DNA from: Amycolatopsis methanolica 239
GTDB taxonomy: Bacteria > Actinomycetota > Actinomycetes > Mycobacteriales > Pseudonocardiaceae
Assembly: GCF_000739085.1 (NCBI RefSeq)
Contig: NZ_CP009110.1
Location: 3,100,001-3,164,000, forward strand
Reading direction: 5' to 3'
Length of the DNA: 64,000 bases
Made by a program: the position numbers and the translations under genes. The notes under the pieces were generated by a model. The model was given only the letters and a program-made list of their open reading frames with translations. It did no database searches and was not told where the DNA came from. Shown here one piece after another: positions 8,927-17,438 of the stretch; position 1 is the first letter of the stretch, and every line of letters begins with the position of its first letter.

Positions 8927-9171
8927 GCGCCGTGCCCAAGTACGTCAAGGACCGGCCCGGCCGCCGACGCCGCAACCTGCTCGCCGAGGCGGACGTGTCC
9001 GTTGTGGACTGGAAGGACGTGGACCTGCTGCGCAAGTTCATCTCCGACCGGGGCAAGATCCGCGCCCGGCGGGTGACGGGCTTGTCGCCGACGCAGCAGA
9101 AGCAGGTGGCCCAGGCCATCAAGAACGCGCGCGAGATGGCTCTGCTGCCGTATCCCTCGTCGGCGCGCTGA
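8923..9171 (+). CDS. rpsR2: Ribosomal protein S18, zinc-free paralogue
   Basis: 82 residues with the S18 core [32 protein letters not shown] and [12 protein letters not shown]. The N-terminal cysteines of zinc-S18 are absent (the tail reads [18 protein letters not shown]). GTG start inside the rpsN2 stop (GTGA). Last gene of the rightward operon, followed at once by a strong hairpin. Confidence 0.93.
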   Translation: MSAVPKYVKDRPGRRRRNLLAEADVSVVDWKDVDLLRKFISDRGKIRARRVTGLSPTQQKQVAQAIKNAREMALLPYPSSAR

Positions 9172-9177
9172 CCCGGT

Positions 9178-9203
9178 GCGGGCCGTCCGGCCGGACGGCC
9201 CGC
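9178..9203 (+). terminator. Hairpin terminator after rpsR2
   Basis: A perfect 26-bp palindrome with arms at 9178-9190 and 9191-9203 (GCGGGCCGTCCGG and its complement), starting 6 nt after the rpsR2 stop. In RNA it would form a stem of about 11 bp with a GGCC loop. There is no U-tract, as is common for actinobacterial terminators. It separates the ribosomal operon from the ankyrin gene. Confidence 0.75.
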
Positions 9204-9218
9204 ACTAGGGTCGACGTC

Positions 9219-9605
9219 ATGAGCGAGCCGTCCGACGAGATGATCGAGCTGTGGAGCCGGGTCTTCCAGATGGCCCGGGAGGGGCAGATGGAGACGCTGG
9301 CCGCCTACGTCGACGCCGGCATCGCCGTCAACCTGACCAACGACCGCGGTGACACGCTCGTGATGCTGGCCGCCTACTACGGTCACGCCGAGACGGTCAA
9401 GGCGCTGCTCGACCGAGGCGCCGACCCGAACCGGCTCAACGACCGGGGCCAGAGCCCGCTGGCGGGCGCGGTGTTCAAAAGCGACCCCGAGGTGGTCAAG
9501 GCGCTACTGGCGGGAGGAGCCGACCCGGCGGCGGGCACCCCGTCGGCCGTGGACACCGCGCGCATGTTCGGCAATACGGAGTTGCTCACACTCCTGCAGC
9601 CCTGA
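9219..9605 (+). CDS. Ankyrin-repeat protein
   Basis: 128 residues forming three ankyrin repeats: GDTLVMLAAYYGHAETVKALLDRGADPNRL, GQSPLAGAVFKSDPEVVKALLAGGADPAAG, and a partial last one. It begins with a helix, EMIELWSRVFQMAREGQ, that works as the N-terminal cap. No signal peptide or catalytic domain is seen. Probably a cytosolic protein-binding module; the partner is unknown. The ATG at 9219 lies 48 bp past the rpsR2 stop, beyond the terminator, so it likely has its own promoter. Confidence 0.85.
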   Translation: MSEPSDEMIELWSRVFQMAREGQMETLAAYVDAGIAVNLTNDRGDTLVMLAAYYGHAETVKALLDRGADPNRLNDRGQSPLAGAVFKSDPEVVKALLAGGADPAAGTPSAVDTARMFGNTELLTLLQP

Positions 9606-9642
9606 GGTGTTTTCGCGCCACCGAGCAGGCATGCTTGTCCGC

Positions 9643-10872
9643 ATGCCTGAAGACCAGCACTACCTCGTCGGCCTCGACCTCGCCGGGCGGCGCGTGGTGC
9701 TCGTCGGCGGCGGGACCGTCGCCCAGCGCAGATTGCCCCGCCTGATCAGCGCCGGCGCCGCGGTCGAGCTGATCTCGCCGTCCACCACCCCGGCCGTCGG
9801 CGGCATGATCGACGCCGGCGAGGTGGTGTGGCACCAGCGCCGCTACGCCGACGGCGACCTCGACGGCGCGTGGTACGCCCTGGCCTGCACCGACGACCCC
9901 GAGGTCAACGCCGCGATCTGCGCGGAGGCCGAGCGGCGCCGCATCTTCTGCGTGCGCGCCGACGCGGGCATCGAGGGCACCGCCGTGACCGCCGCGGTCG
10001 GCCGCCACGAAGGTCTGGTCGTGGGCGTTCTCTCCGGCGGCCAGCCGCTGCGCTCGGCCGCGGTGCGGGACAACATCGTCGAGGCCCTGCACACCGGCGC
10101 GGTCGCCGACGACATCACCCCGCCCGATGCCGCCGAGCTGCCCGGTGTCGCGCTGGTCGGCGGCGGCCCTGGCGATCCGGAGCTGATCACCGTCAAGGGC
10201 CGCAGGCTGCTGGCCCGCGCCGACGTCGTGGTGGCCGACCGGCTGGCCCCCCGCGAGCTGCTCGACGAGCTGCACCCGGACGTCGAGGTCGTGGACGCCG
10301 CCAAGATCCCCTACGGCCGCGCCGCCAGCCAGGACTTCATCAACGCCACCCTGATCGAGCACGCCAAGGCGGGCAAGTTCGTGGTCCGCCTCAAGGGCGG
10401 CGACCCGTACGTGTTCGGCCGCGGTTTCGAGGAGCTGCTCGCGTGCGCCGAGGCGGGCGTGCCGGTGACCGTGGTGCCGGGCATCACCAGCTCGATCGCC
10501 GGCCCCGCGGCGGCCGGGGTGCCGGTCACCCACCGCGGGGTCGCCCACGAGGTCGTCGTCGTGTCCGGGCACGTCGCGCCGGACAACGAGAGCTCCCTGA
10601 CCGACTGGCCGGCGCTGGCGAAGCTGCGCGGCACGATCGTGCTGATGATGGGTGTGGAACGGCTCGGCCAGTTCGCCGCCGCGCTGCTCGACGGCGGCCG
10701 CCCGGGCGACACGCCGGTCGCGGTCGTGGAGAACGGCACCATGCCCACCCAGCGCGTGCACCGCTTCACCCTGGCCACCGCGGCCGAAGACGCGAAGGCC
10801 GCCGGGGTGCGCCCGCCCGCGGTGATCGTGATCGGCCCGGTCGCCGGCCTGCTGCCGGACGACCTCCGCTGA
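9643..10872 (+). CDS. cysG: Siroheme synthase: precorrin-2 dehydrogenase/uroporphyrinogen-III C-methyltransferase
   Basis: About 409 residues with two fused modules. Residues ~5-150 are the NAD-dependent precorrin-2 dehydrogenase/ferrochelatase (VVLVGGGTVAQRRLPRLISAGA). Residues ~165-400 are the SAM-dependent uroporphyrinogen-III methyltransferase (VALVGGGPGDPELITVKG, VVVADRL, VRLKGGDPYVFGRGFEE, VPGITSSIAGPAAAGVPVTHRG). It makes siroheme for sulfite and nitrite reductases and may also feed cobalamin synthesis. ATG 9643 gives the usual short N-terminus; ATG 9631 is possible. No good Shine-Dalgarno is seen before either. Confidence 0.9.
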   Translation: MPEDQHYLVGLDLAGRRVVLVGGGTVAQRRLPRLISAGAAVELISPSTTPAVGGMIDAGEVVWHQRRYADGDLDGAWYALACTDDPEVNAAICAEAERRRIFCVRADAGIEGTAVTAAVGRHEGLVVGVLSGGQPLRSAAVRDNIVEALHTGAVADDITPPDAAELPGVALVGGGPGDPELITVKGRRLLARADVVVADRLAPRELLDELHPDVEVVDAAKIPYGRAASQDFINATLIEHAKAGKFVVRLKGGDPYVFGRGFEELLACAEAGVPVTVVPGITSSIAGPAAAGVPVTHRGVAHEVVVVSGHVAPDNESSLTDWPALAKLRGTIVLMMGVERLGQFAAALLDGGRPGDTPVAVVENGTMPTQRVHRFTLATAAEDAKAAGVRPPAVIVIGPVAGLLPDDLR

Positions 10873-10903
10873 CCGCGAGTCCCACGCTCGCAGCCGGGCG
10901 CCG

Positions 10904-11731
10904 TCAGGCGGCGTAACAGCGCCGCACGAAGTCCAGGATCGCCGCGGTCAGGCGCTGCGGGTCGAACCGCAGCTCGACCGGGCTGCGTGCCTGCACGAAC
11001 TCGGCCGCGGGCAGGTCGGCGGCCAGAGTGTCGGCGTCCCCGAACGGGTGAACCGGGTCGCGCTGGTGCCCGATCACCAGCGCGGGCACCTCGATCCGCT
11101 TGCGCACCGACCGCGGCGGCGCGATCCGGCCGAAGAACACGCCGTGCAGCAGCGCCGCCATCGACGCCGGGCGCTGGTCGAGCGTGTCGGTGACGACGTC
11201 CACCCACTGGCTGCCCTGCGGGACCAGGCCGGCCACCTTCGCCACCGCCTGCACCCCGAACGGCACGAACCGCGCCGCGAACAGCAGGGGCGTGAACGCC
11301 AGCAGGCCGGCGACGATCGCGTTGTCCAGCACCGGCATCTCCACCACGATCCCGCGCAGCCGCTCCGGCGCCTTGACCGCCGCCTCCAGCGCCACGTTCG
11401 CGCCGAGCGACGTCCCGCCGACCACGGCCCGGTCCACGTCCAGGTGGTCCAGCAGCGCCAGCACCTGGTCGCCGAACGCCGGGATCGAGTAGTGCCACGA
11501 CTCGCGCGGCCGGTCGGAGTCGCCGTGCCCGAGCAGGTCCAGCGTGACGACCCGGAATCCCTCGGCGGCGAGCCCGCGCGCCAGCGGCGCGTGCATCCGC
11601 CGGGTGAACATCAGGCCGTGGGCCAGCACGACCACGCGGTCGCCGGTGCCGAACTCGGTGTAGCAGAGCCGGTGGCCCTCGAAGGTGAACGCGGCGGCCA
11701 GTCCGGTGGTCTCCAGGGGACGGGTCAGCAT
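10904..11731 (-). CDS. Alpha/beta-fold hydrolase (LipG-like)
   Basis: About 275 residues with an oxyanion-hole HGLMF segment, nucleophile elbow GGTSLGAN, and the acid HQRDPVHP. The usual catalytic histidine near the C-terminus is not obvious; the equivalent stretch reads SPVELRFDPQRL, as I recall for the mycobacterial LipG subset. Likely an esterase or lipase of unknown substrate, cytosolic (no signal peptide). Start taken at ATG 11731; a longer form from 11767 would add 12 residues. Convergent with cysG (31-bp gap) and divergent from the crotonase gene. Confidence 0.8.
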   Translation of the reverse strand: MLTRPLETTGLAAAFTFEGHRLCYTEFGTGDRVVVLAHGLMFTRRMHAPLARGLAAEGFRVVTLDLLGHGDSDRPRESWHYSIPAFGDQVLALLDHLDVDRAVVGGTSLGANVALEAAVKAPERLRGIVVEMPVLDNAIVAGLLAFTPLLFAARFVPFGVQAVAKVAGLVPQGSQWVDVVTDTLDQRPASMAALLHGVFFGRIAPPRSVRKRIEVPALVIGHQRDPVHPFGDADTLAADLPAAEFVQARSPVELRFDPQRLTAAILDFVRRCYAA

Positions 11732-11811
11732 GACGATCAGGAAACCACCCACCGGGCGTCCCCGCACAGGCTTGTGCGCGGGATCGTGCCCGGATGCGTC
11801 AAGATGGCCGC

Positions 11812-12654
11812 ATGACTGACACCGCCGACAAGCTCCCGGACCTGGTCTCGCTCGCCGTCGAGCGGACCGGCCCGGTCGCCCGCGTGACCCTGCTCGGGCC
11901 GGGCAAGGGCAACGCGATGGGCCCGGACTTCTGGCGCGAGCTGCCGATCGTGTTCCGCACCCTGGACGCCGATCCCGCGGTCCGGGCGATCGTGCTGACC
12001 GGCAGCGGGAAGAACTTCTCGTACGGCCTCGACCTGCCCGCGATGATGGGTGGCTGGGCGCCGCTGCTGGCCGGCGACGCCCTGGCCGGGCCGCGCACCG
12101 AGTTCCTTCGCGAGATCCGGGTCCTGCAGGACAGCGTCACCGCCGTGGCGGAGTGCCGCACCCCGGTGATCGCCGCCGTGTCCGGCTGGTGCATCGGCGG
12201 CGGCGTCGACGTGATCGCGGCCGCCGACGTGCGGCTGGCCAGCGCGGACGCGAAGTTCAGCGTGCGCGAGGCGAAGGTCGCGATCGTGGCGGACCTGGGC
12301 AGCCTGCAGCGGCTGGCCGGGATCATCGGCGAGGGCCACCTGCGCGAGCTCGCCCTGACCGGCAAGGACATCGACGCGGCCCGCGCGGAGCGGATCGGCC
12401 TGGTCAACGACGTGTACGCCGACCAGGAGGCGGTGCTGGCCGCGGCCGACGAGCTGGCTCGCGAGATCGCCGCCAACCCGCCGCTGGTCGTGCAGGGCGT
12501 CAAGGAGGTGCTCTCGCTCAACACCGAGCGGCAGGTCAGCGAGGGGCTGCGTTACGTCTCCACCTGGAACGCGGCCTTCCTGCCCAGCAAGGACATCCAG
12601 GAAGCGGTGCGGGCGTTCATGGAGCGCCGGGCGCCCGAGTTCACCGGCGAGTGA
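11812..12654 (+). CDS. Crotonase family, dienoyl-CoA isomerase-like
   Basis: 280 residues. The crotonase oxyanion motifs are FSYGLDLPAMM and SGWCIGGGVDVIAAADVRLAS. EAKVAIVADLGSLQRL matches the ECH1-like delta3,5-delta2,4-dienoyl-CoA isomerase subgroup, which carries an acidic residue in this loop. Likely role is isomerising polyunsaturated acyl-CoA during beta-oxidation. ATG 11812 is preferred to 11794. An acyl-CoA synthetase begins 11 nt after its stop behind a GAGGAGAA site, so the two form an activation/oxidation operon. Confidence 0.85.
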   Translation: MTDTADKLPDLVSLAVERTGPVARVTLLGPGKGNAMGPDFWRELPIVFRTLDADPAVRAIVLTGSGKNFSYGLDLPAMMGGWAPLLAGDALAGPRTEFLREIRVLQDSVTAVAECRTPVIAAVSGWCIGGGVDVIAAADVRLASADAKFSVREAKVAIVADLGSLQRLAGIIGEGHLRELALTGKDIDAARAERIGLVNDVYADQEAVLAAADELAREIAANPPLVVQGVKEVLSLNTERQVSEGLRYVSTWNAAFLPSKDIQEAVRAFMERRAPEFTGE

Positions 12655-12665
12655 GGAGAAACGCT

Positions 12666-14378
12666 ATGAGCAGTGTCCATTCAGCCGCTCACGACCGGTT
12701 CCGCGAGGCCCGCGACTTCCTGCTGGCGCACCGCGAGGACTACGACACCGCCTACCGCGACTTCGCCTGGCCGGAACTGGACGAGTTCAACTGGGCGCTG
12801 GACTGGTTCGACGTGGTCGCCGCCGATCCGGCGAACGCGGAGAAGTACGCGCTGTGGATCGTCGAAGAGGACGGCGGCGAGGGCCGCTGGACCTACCCCG
12901 AGATGGCGCGCCGCTCCAGCCAGGTCGCGAACTGGCTGCGCGGGCTCGGCGTCCGCCGCGGCGACCGCCTGATCCTCATGCTCGGCAACCAGGTCGAGCT
13001 GTGGGAGACGATCCTCGCCGCGATCAAGCTCGGCGCGGTGATCATCCCGGCGTCGACCCTGCTCGGTGCGGCCGACCTGCGCGACCGCGTGGACCGCGGC
13101 AACGCGCGGCACGTCGTGGTCCGGTCGGCGGACGTCGAGAAGTTCGCCGACGTCGCCGGCGACTACACGCGCATCGCGGTGGGGGAGCGGGCCGAGGGCT
13201 GGCACTCCTTCACCGACGCCTATACCGCGGAAGAATCGTTCACTCCGGACGGTCCGACCGCCGCCACCGACCCGCTGCTGCTGTACTTCACCTCCGGCAC
13301 CACCGCCAAGCCGAAGCTCGTGCAGCACACGCACGTGTCCTACCCGGTCGGACATCTGTCCACGATGTACTGGGTCGGGCTCGAACCCGGCGACGTGCAC
13401 CTGAACATCTCCTCGCCCGGCTGGGCGAAGCACGCGTGGAGCAACGTGTTCGCGCCGTGGAACGCCGAGGCGACGGTGTTCCTGTTCAACTACTCCCGCT
13501 TCGACGCCGGCGCGCTGATGACGCAGATGCAGCGGTGCGGGATCACCAGCTTCTGCGCGCCGCCGACGGTGTGGCGGATGCTGATCCAGGCCGACATCGG
13601 CGCGCTGGAGACGCCGCCGGTCAAGGTGGTCGGCGCGGGCGAGCCGCTCAACCCGGAGGTGATCGACCAGGTCCGCAAGGCGTGGGGCGTCACGATCCGG
13701 GACGGGTTCGGCCAGACCGAGACCAGCGTGCAGATCGCCAACACGCCCGGCCAGGAGGTCAAGTCCGGGTCGATGGGCCGGCCGGTGCCCGGGTTCAAGG
13801 TGGTGCTGGTCGACCCGGTGAGCGGGCAGCCCGCCGAGGAGGGCGAGATCTGCCTCGACCTGCGCGAGCGGCCGGTGGGGCTGATGGTCGGCTACGCCGA
13901 CGACGAGGAGCGCACCGCGGAGGCGTTCCGCGGCGGCTACTACCACACCGGCGACGTCGGCTCGGTCGACGAGCGCGGCTACATCACCTACGTCGGCCGC
14001 ACCGACGACGTGTTCAAGGCGTCGGACTACCGCATCTCGCCGTTCGAGCTGGAAAGCGTGCTGCTCGAACACGAGGCGGTCGCCGAGGCCGCGGTGGTGC
14101 CCGCGCCGGACCCGATCCGGCTCGCGGTGCCCAAGGCCTACGTGGTGCTCGCGGCCGGATACGAGCCGGACGCGGCCACGGCGGAGAGCATCCTCGCCTT
14201 CTGTCGCGACCACCTGGCGCCGTACAAGCGGATCCGGCGGCTGGAGTTCGCCGAGCTGCCGAAGACGATCTCGGGCAAGATCCGCCGCGTCGAGCTGCGC
14301 GGCAAGGAGCAGGCCTCGCCGGACTCCCGGCCGGCGGGCGAGTTCCGCGAGGACGACTTCCCGGGACTGAAGGGTTGA
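12666..14378 (+). CDS. AMP-forming acyl-CoA synthetase, medium-chain/acetyl-CoA-synthetase-like
   Basis: 570 residues. ATP-binding LYFTSGTTAKPKLVQHTH, adenylation motifs GFGQTETS and YHTGDVGSVDERGYITYVGRTDDVFKASDYRISPFELES, and the acylation lysine in PKTISGKIRR. The N-terminal domain (DEFNWALDWFD) and overall pattern fit acyl-CoA synthetases of the ACSM/AcsA-like type. It makes an acyl-AMP and then acyl-CoA, presumably for the crotonase next to it. ATG 12666 sits 6 nt behind GAGGAGAAA. Chain-length preference cannot be read from sequence. Confidence 0.88.
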   Translation: MSSVHSAAHDRFREARDFLLAHREDYDTAYRDFAWPELDEFNWALDWFDVVAADPANAEKYALWIVEEDGGEGRWTYPEMARRSSQVANWLRGLGVRRGDRLILMLGNQVELWETILAAIKLGAVIIPASTLLGAADLRDRVDRGNARHVVVRSADVEKFADVAGDYTRIAVGERAEGWHSFTDAYTAEESFTPDGPTAATDPLLLYFTSGTTAKPKLVQHTHVSYPVGHLSTMYWVGLEPGDVHLNISSPGWAKHAWSNVFAPWNAEATVFLFNYSRFDAGALMTQMQRCGITSFCAPPTVWRMLIQADIGALETPPVKVVGAGEPLNPEVIDQVRKAWGVTIRDGFGQTETSVQIANTPGQEVKSGSMGRPVPGFKVVLVDPVSGQPAEEGEICLDLRERPVGLMVGYADDEERTAEAFRGGYYHTGDVGSVDERGYITYVGRTDDVFKASDYRISPFELESVLLEHEAVAEAAVVPAPDPIRLAVPKAYVVLAAGYEPDAATAESILAFCRDHLAPYKRIRRLEFAELPKTISGKIRRVELRGKEQASPDSRPAGEFREDDFPGLKG

Positions 14379-14411
14379 GCGCGGGCCGCCTCCGGTCGCG
14401 GCCGGGGGCGG

Positions 14412-14870
14412 CTACTCCGCTTCGGTGACGCGGGCGAAGACGGTGTCGTCGCCGCGGCTGCACGTGGTGCCGCCCTGCGACGCGGGCGGGCCGGAGACGC
14501 ACAGCCAGCCGTCCACGGTCTCACTCACCGGGCGGCCCGACCCGGCAGGCTGCCGCCCGGCGATCGCCCGCTGGAACCGGGTCACCAGGTCGGTGGCCTG
14601 ACCGCAGCTGAGGGTGCTCGTCGTGGTCTCCATGACCTGCAGGGTCAGGCCGCTCGCGGCCGGCACGGTGCCGCAGCCGTACGCGCGTGCCTCGGTCGTG
14701 GTGGCCGACGTGCTGGGCGCGGGGGCGGCTGTGCTCGCGGGCGCACTCGTCTGTGGTGCAGTCGTCTGGAGTGCAGTCGTCTGGGGTGCGACGCCGGGCG
14801 TGGCGGAGCAGCCGGCCAGCACGCCGGCGGACAGGAGCAGCAGGGGCAGGACGCGGCGGGGTGCGGTCAT
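14412..14870 (-). CDS. Small secreted lipoprotein, unknown function
   Basis: 152 residues. The signal peptide ends in the lipobox LAGC (Cys about 21), followed by a Thr/Ser/Ala/Pro-rich linker with short QTTA repeats (ALQTTAPQTSAP) and a small domain with four cysteines (YGCGT, LSCGQ, WLCVS, TTCSRG), probably two disulfides. Anchored to the outer face of the membrane. No recognised domain. Convergent with the acyl-CoA synthetase. Confidence 0.78.
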   Translation of the reverse strand: MTAPRRVLPLLLLSAGVLAGCSATPGVAPQTTALQTTAPQTSAPASTAAPAPSTSATTTEARAYGCGTVPAASGLTLQVMETTTSTLSCGQATDLVTRFQRAIAGRQPAGSGRPVSETVDGWLCVSGPPASQGGTTCSRGDDTVFARVTEAE

Positions 14871-14971
14871 CAGTGGTTGCCTCCTCGGCGGGAAAGTACC
14901 GCGACACCGGCGAAATCGCAGGCAGGACGCGCCCGCCGGCGCTCCACTGTGGACAATGATCCACCGGCCGG

Positions 14972-15229
14972 GTGAATAGTTGGCAGGCGGCTAACACTTC
15001 TCCCGCTTCGCGCGACACCACAGTTGTGTTGAGCACCGAGACCGCGACCGAGACGGATCCGCTTCCGACCGCCCCCTGCTCCGTCGTGTGGAGCCAGGGC
15101 CGCCCCTACGTCCTCGAGCCCGGGGCCGGTACCCTGCGCTGGGTGGGCACCGACCACCTGGGCCGCCCACTCAGCCTCACCGGCGACGAACTCCGCCGCC
15201 GCGGCTGGACGCACCGCCGCGCGGGCTGA
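14972..15229 (+). CDS. Small hypothetical protein
   Basis: Up to 85 residues; a start at the GTG/TTG pair near 15026-15031 would leave about 66. The conserved-looking part is PCSVVWSQGRPYVLEPGAGTLRWVGTDHLGRPLSLTGDELRRRGWT, a plausible small globular domain rather than random high-GC reading. No family recognised. Divergent from the lipoprotein gene. The exact start is uncertain. Confidence 0.45.
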   Translation: MNSWQAANTSPASRDTTVVLSTETATETDPLPTAPCSVVWSQGRPYVLEPGAGTLRWVGTDHLGRPLSLTGDELRRRGWTHRRAG

Positions 15230-15816
15230 CGCACACACGCGGCGCGCCGCGTCCGCGGCGGGCCAGGACGGCCACGGCGGCGCGCGACGTCCGGCCGGGG
15301 ACGGCCGCGGCGCGCCAGGGGCCGCCTGCGGCGCCGAGCTGCCTGCGGCGCCGAGCTGCCTGCGGCGCTCAGCTGCTTGCCGAGCGGGCTGGCGGCAGCA
15401 GTGGCAAGCCGGGTCGCCTCCGGCGCCGCCGCGGGCGGCCTGAGGCGGCTGGGGCGCACTCTCGGCTGCTGGCTCCCGGGATGGGGGAGGCGCTGGCAGC
15501 CCTGCCCCCTGTCGATTCCGGATGCGCGGGCTGGACCCGAGGTCGGGCGGTGCCCGCGCCCGACGGCGCACCCTGCCGAGGGCTCGCACCGAAGGCGACG
15601 GCGCACCCGCGCCGCGTCGGGCCCATCGCGCCCACCTGCGCCCGCGCGTCAAGCCGCCAGGCGCGGGCCGCGCAGCATCGGCATCGCGCGTTGCGCCCCC
15701 CCAAACGCCCACCACCCGACACCGTCCATCTGGCTCGCTCCCATCCCGGGCGCGGACACCGGACATCGCCGGTCCGAGGGTGAACCCGCCGCCGCCCCAC
15801 CGATTAGGGTTACCTC
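15230..15816. other. 587-bp gene-free, very GC-rich stretch
   Basis: I see no convincing gene here. Several frames are open on both strands, but their products are Arg/Pro/Ala-rich and look like no protein. The stretch holds a three-copy 17-bp tandem repeat and many CGCGCC/GCGCG runs. It separates the accessory genes on the left from the conserved CDP-alcohol transferase/gcvH block on the right and contains the promoter for the latter (exact site not identified). Confidence 0.6.
15324..15374. repeat. Three 17-bp tandem repeats
   Basis: The unit GCCTGCGGCGCCGAGCT occurs at 15324-15340 and 15341-15357 exactly, and at 15358-15374 with two changes. Unit length is not a multiple of three and no gene covers it, so it is a non-coding minisatellite-like repeat. 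Confidence 0.9.
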
Positions 15817-16428
15817 GTGATCGAACCCCGCGCCGAGACGGCCGAGCCCAGCCTGCTGCGCCAGGCGTGGACCGTGCCGAACCTGCTGTCCCTGCTGCGG
15901 CTCGCGGGCGTCCCGGTGTTCCTGTGGCTCCTGCTCGGCCCGCGCGCCGACGGCTGGGCCCTGGCGCTGCTGGTGTTCAGCGGCCTGTCCGACTGGCTGG
16001 ACGGCAAGCTCGCGCGCTGGCTGGACCAGACGAGCCGCCTCGGGCAGTTGCTCGATCCGGCCGCCGACCGGCTCTACATCGTCGCCACGTTGATCGCCTT
16101 CCTGGTCCGCGGCATCGTGCCCTGGTGGCTCGTCGCGGTGCTCGTCGGGCGTGAGCTGCTGGTCGGCGCGGCCCTGCTGGTGCTGCGCCGCCACGACTAC
16201 GCGCCGCCCGAGGTCACCTACATCGGCAAGGCCGCGACCTTCGTGCTGATGTACGCCTTCCCGTTCCTGCTGCTCACCCAGGGCGGCTCAACCGCGGCCG
16301 CGATCGCCCGGCCGATCGCCTACTCCTTCACCGCGTGGGGCACCGTGCTGTACGTGTGGTCCGGCGCGCTGTACCTGCTGCAGACCTTCTGGGCGGTCCG
16401 CCGTGCCAGAGCGGGCGCCCGGATGTAA
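15817..16428 (+). CDS. CDP-alcohol phosphatidyltransferase (PgsA2/cardiolipin-synthase-like)
   Basis: 203 residues with about five to six membrane helices and the family motif DG-x2-AR-x8-G-x3-D-x3-D, seen as DWLDGKLARWLDQTSRLGQLLDPAADRL around residues 50-77. It transfers a phosphatidyl group from CDP-diacylglycerol to an alcohol in phospholipid synthesis. Its place shortly before gcvH matches the mycobacterial pgsA2 (Rv1822) neighbourhood. The head-group substrate (glycerol phosphate versus phosphatidylglycerol) is not determined. GTG start at 15817. Confidence 0.87.
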   Translation: MIEPRAETAEPSLLRQAWTVPNLLSLLRLAGVPVFLWLLLGPRADGWALALLVFSGLSDWLDGKLARWLDQTSRLGQLLDPAADRLYIVATLIAFLVRGIVPWWLVAVLVGRELLVGAALLVLRRHDYAPPEVTYIGKAATFVLMYAFPFLLLTQGGSTAAAIARPIAYSFTAWGTVLYVWSGALYLLQTFWAVRRARAGARM

Positions 16429-16485
16429 GACTTCGCGCGAGCATCGCGACAGACCCGCGAGCCGGGGCAGGAAAGGGGACGTGGA

Positions 16486-16869
16486 GTGTCCGCGCCAGAA
16501 GAGTTGCGCTACACCGAGGAGCACGAGTGGGTCGCCACCCGTGACGGGGACGTGGTCCGGGTCGGGATCACCGACTACGCGCAGGACCAGCTGGGTGACG
16601 TGGTGTTTGTCGACCTGCCGGAGGCCGGCAAGGCGGTGACCGCGGGGGAGCCGTTCGGCGAGGTCGAGTCGACCAAGAGCGTGTCCGAGCTGTTCGCCCC
16701 GGTCGACGGCGAGGTCGTCGCGGTCAACGACGCGGTGGGCGACTCGCCGGAGCTGATCAACAGCGACCCCTACGGCGAGGGGTGGCTCGTCGAGATCCGG
16801 GTGAGCGACGCCGACGCCGTGGCGGGGCTGCTCGACGCCGACGCCTACAACCGGCTGACCGCAGGCTAG
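16486..16869 (+). CDS. gcvH: Glycine cleavage system H protein
   Basis: 127 residues. N-terminus [32 protein letters not shown], and the lipoyl-lysine site [12 protein letters not shown] with the attachment Lys about residue 65. It shuttles the methylamine intermediate between the P, T and L proteins. GTG start after GGAAAGGGG. No P, T or L gene is in the window, but a tandem glycine riboswitch lies 3 kb downstream. Confidence 0.95.
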   Translation: MSAPEELRYTEEHEWVATRDGDVVRVGITDYAQDQLGDVVFVDLPEAGKAVTAGEPFGEVESTKSVSELFAPVDGEVVAVNDAVGDSPELINSDPYGEGWLVEIRVSDADAVAGLLDADAYNRLTAG

Positions 16870-16973
16870 GACCGCGTTTTGGGGGGAGCCGCGGGGGCCG
16901 AATCGATCAGGCACGGTACGTTGGCAGCCACAGGTTTTCAGCCAGCGACACATCAGTGGTGAGGAGAGCTCAG

Positions 16974-17438
16974 GTGAGCACCAACGACGGGCCCGGCGTT
17001 CCCCCGGAGCAGTCTCCGGAGCGGACCTCGGTCTTCCGGGCCGACTTCCTGGCGGACGTGGAGGGTCAGGAGGCGCCGACGCCGGAGCCTTCGGTCGCCG
17101 GTGTCGACGCGCTGCCGGCAGGCACGGCGTTGCTGGTGGTCAAGCGGGGCCCGAACGCCGGTTCGCGCTTCCTGCTCGACCGGGACACCACGAGCGCCGG
17201 GCGCCACCCGGACAGCGACATCTTCCTCGACGACGTCACAGTGTCCCGCCGCCACGCGGAGTTCCGCCGCGAGGGCGGGGAGTTCGTCGTCATCGACGTG
17301 GGCAGCCTGAACGGCACCTACGTCAACCGCGAGCCGGTCGACCAGGCGGTGCTCGCGGGCGGTGACGAGGTGCAGATCGGCAAGTTCCGCCTGGTCTTCC
17401 TGACCGGCCCGGGGCACGGGGGCCAGGGGGCGCGGTGA
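16974..17438 (+). CDS. garA: FHA-domain regulator GarA/OdhI
   Basis: 154 residues: a disordered N-terminus with the kinase-target motif ERTSVFRADFLADVE around residue 20, then an FHA domain (~45-145) with GRHPDSDIFLDDVTVSRRHAEF and NGTYVNREPV. In mycobacteria unphosphorylated GarA binds and controls 2-oxoglutarate dehydrogenase and glutamate enzymes. Phosphorylation of the two adjacent threonines (ETTS) by PknG and PknB makes the FHA domain bind its own tail. Here the first threonine is Arg (ERTS), so only the PknB-type site remains. Start GTG 16974; its stop overlaps the ftsR GTG. Confidence 0.9.
   Translation: MSTNDGPGVPPEQSPERTSVFRADFLADVEGQEAPTPEPSVAGVDALPAGTALLVVKRGPNAGSRFLLDRDTTSAGRHPDSDIFLDDVTVSRRHAEFRREGGEFVVIDVGSLNGTYVNREPVDQAVLAGGDEVQIGKFRLVFLTGPGHGGQGAR

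Noticed and set aside
15230..15800. Several 150-300-codon open frames on both strands
   Set aside because: Products are low-complexity Arg/Pro/Ala with no domain-like sequence, and the 17-bp tandem repeat is not a multiple of three.
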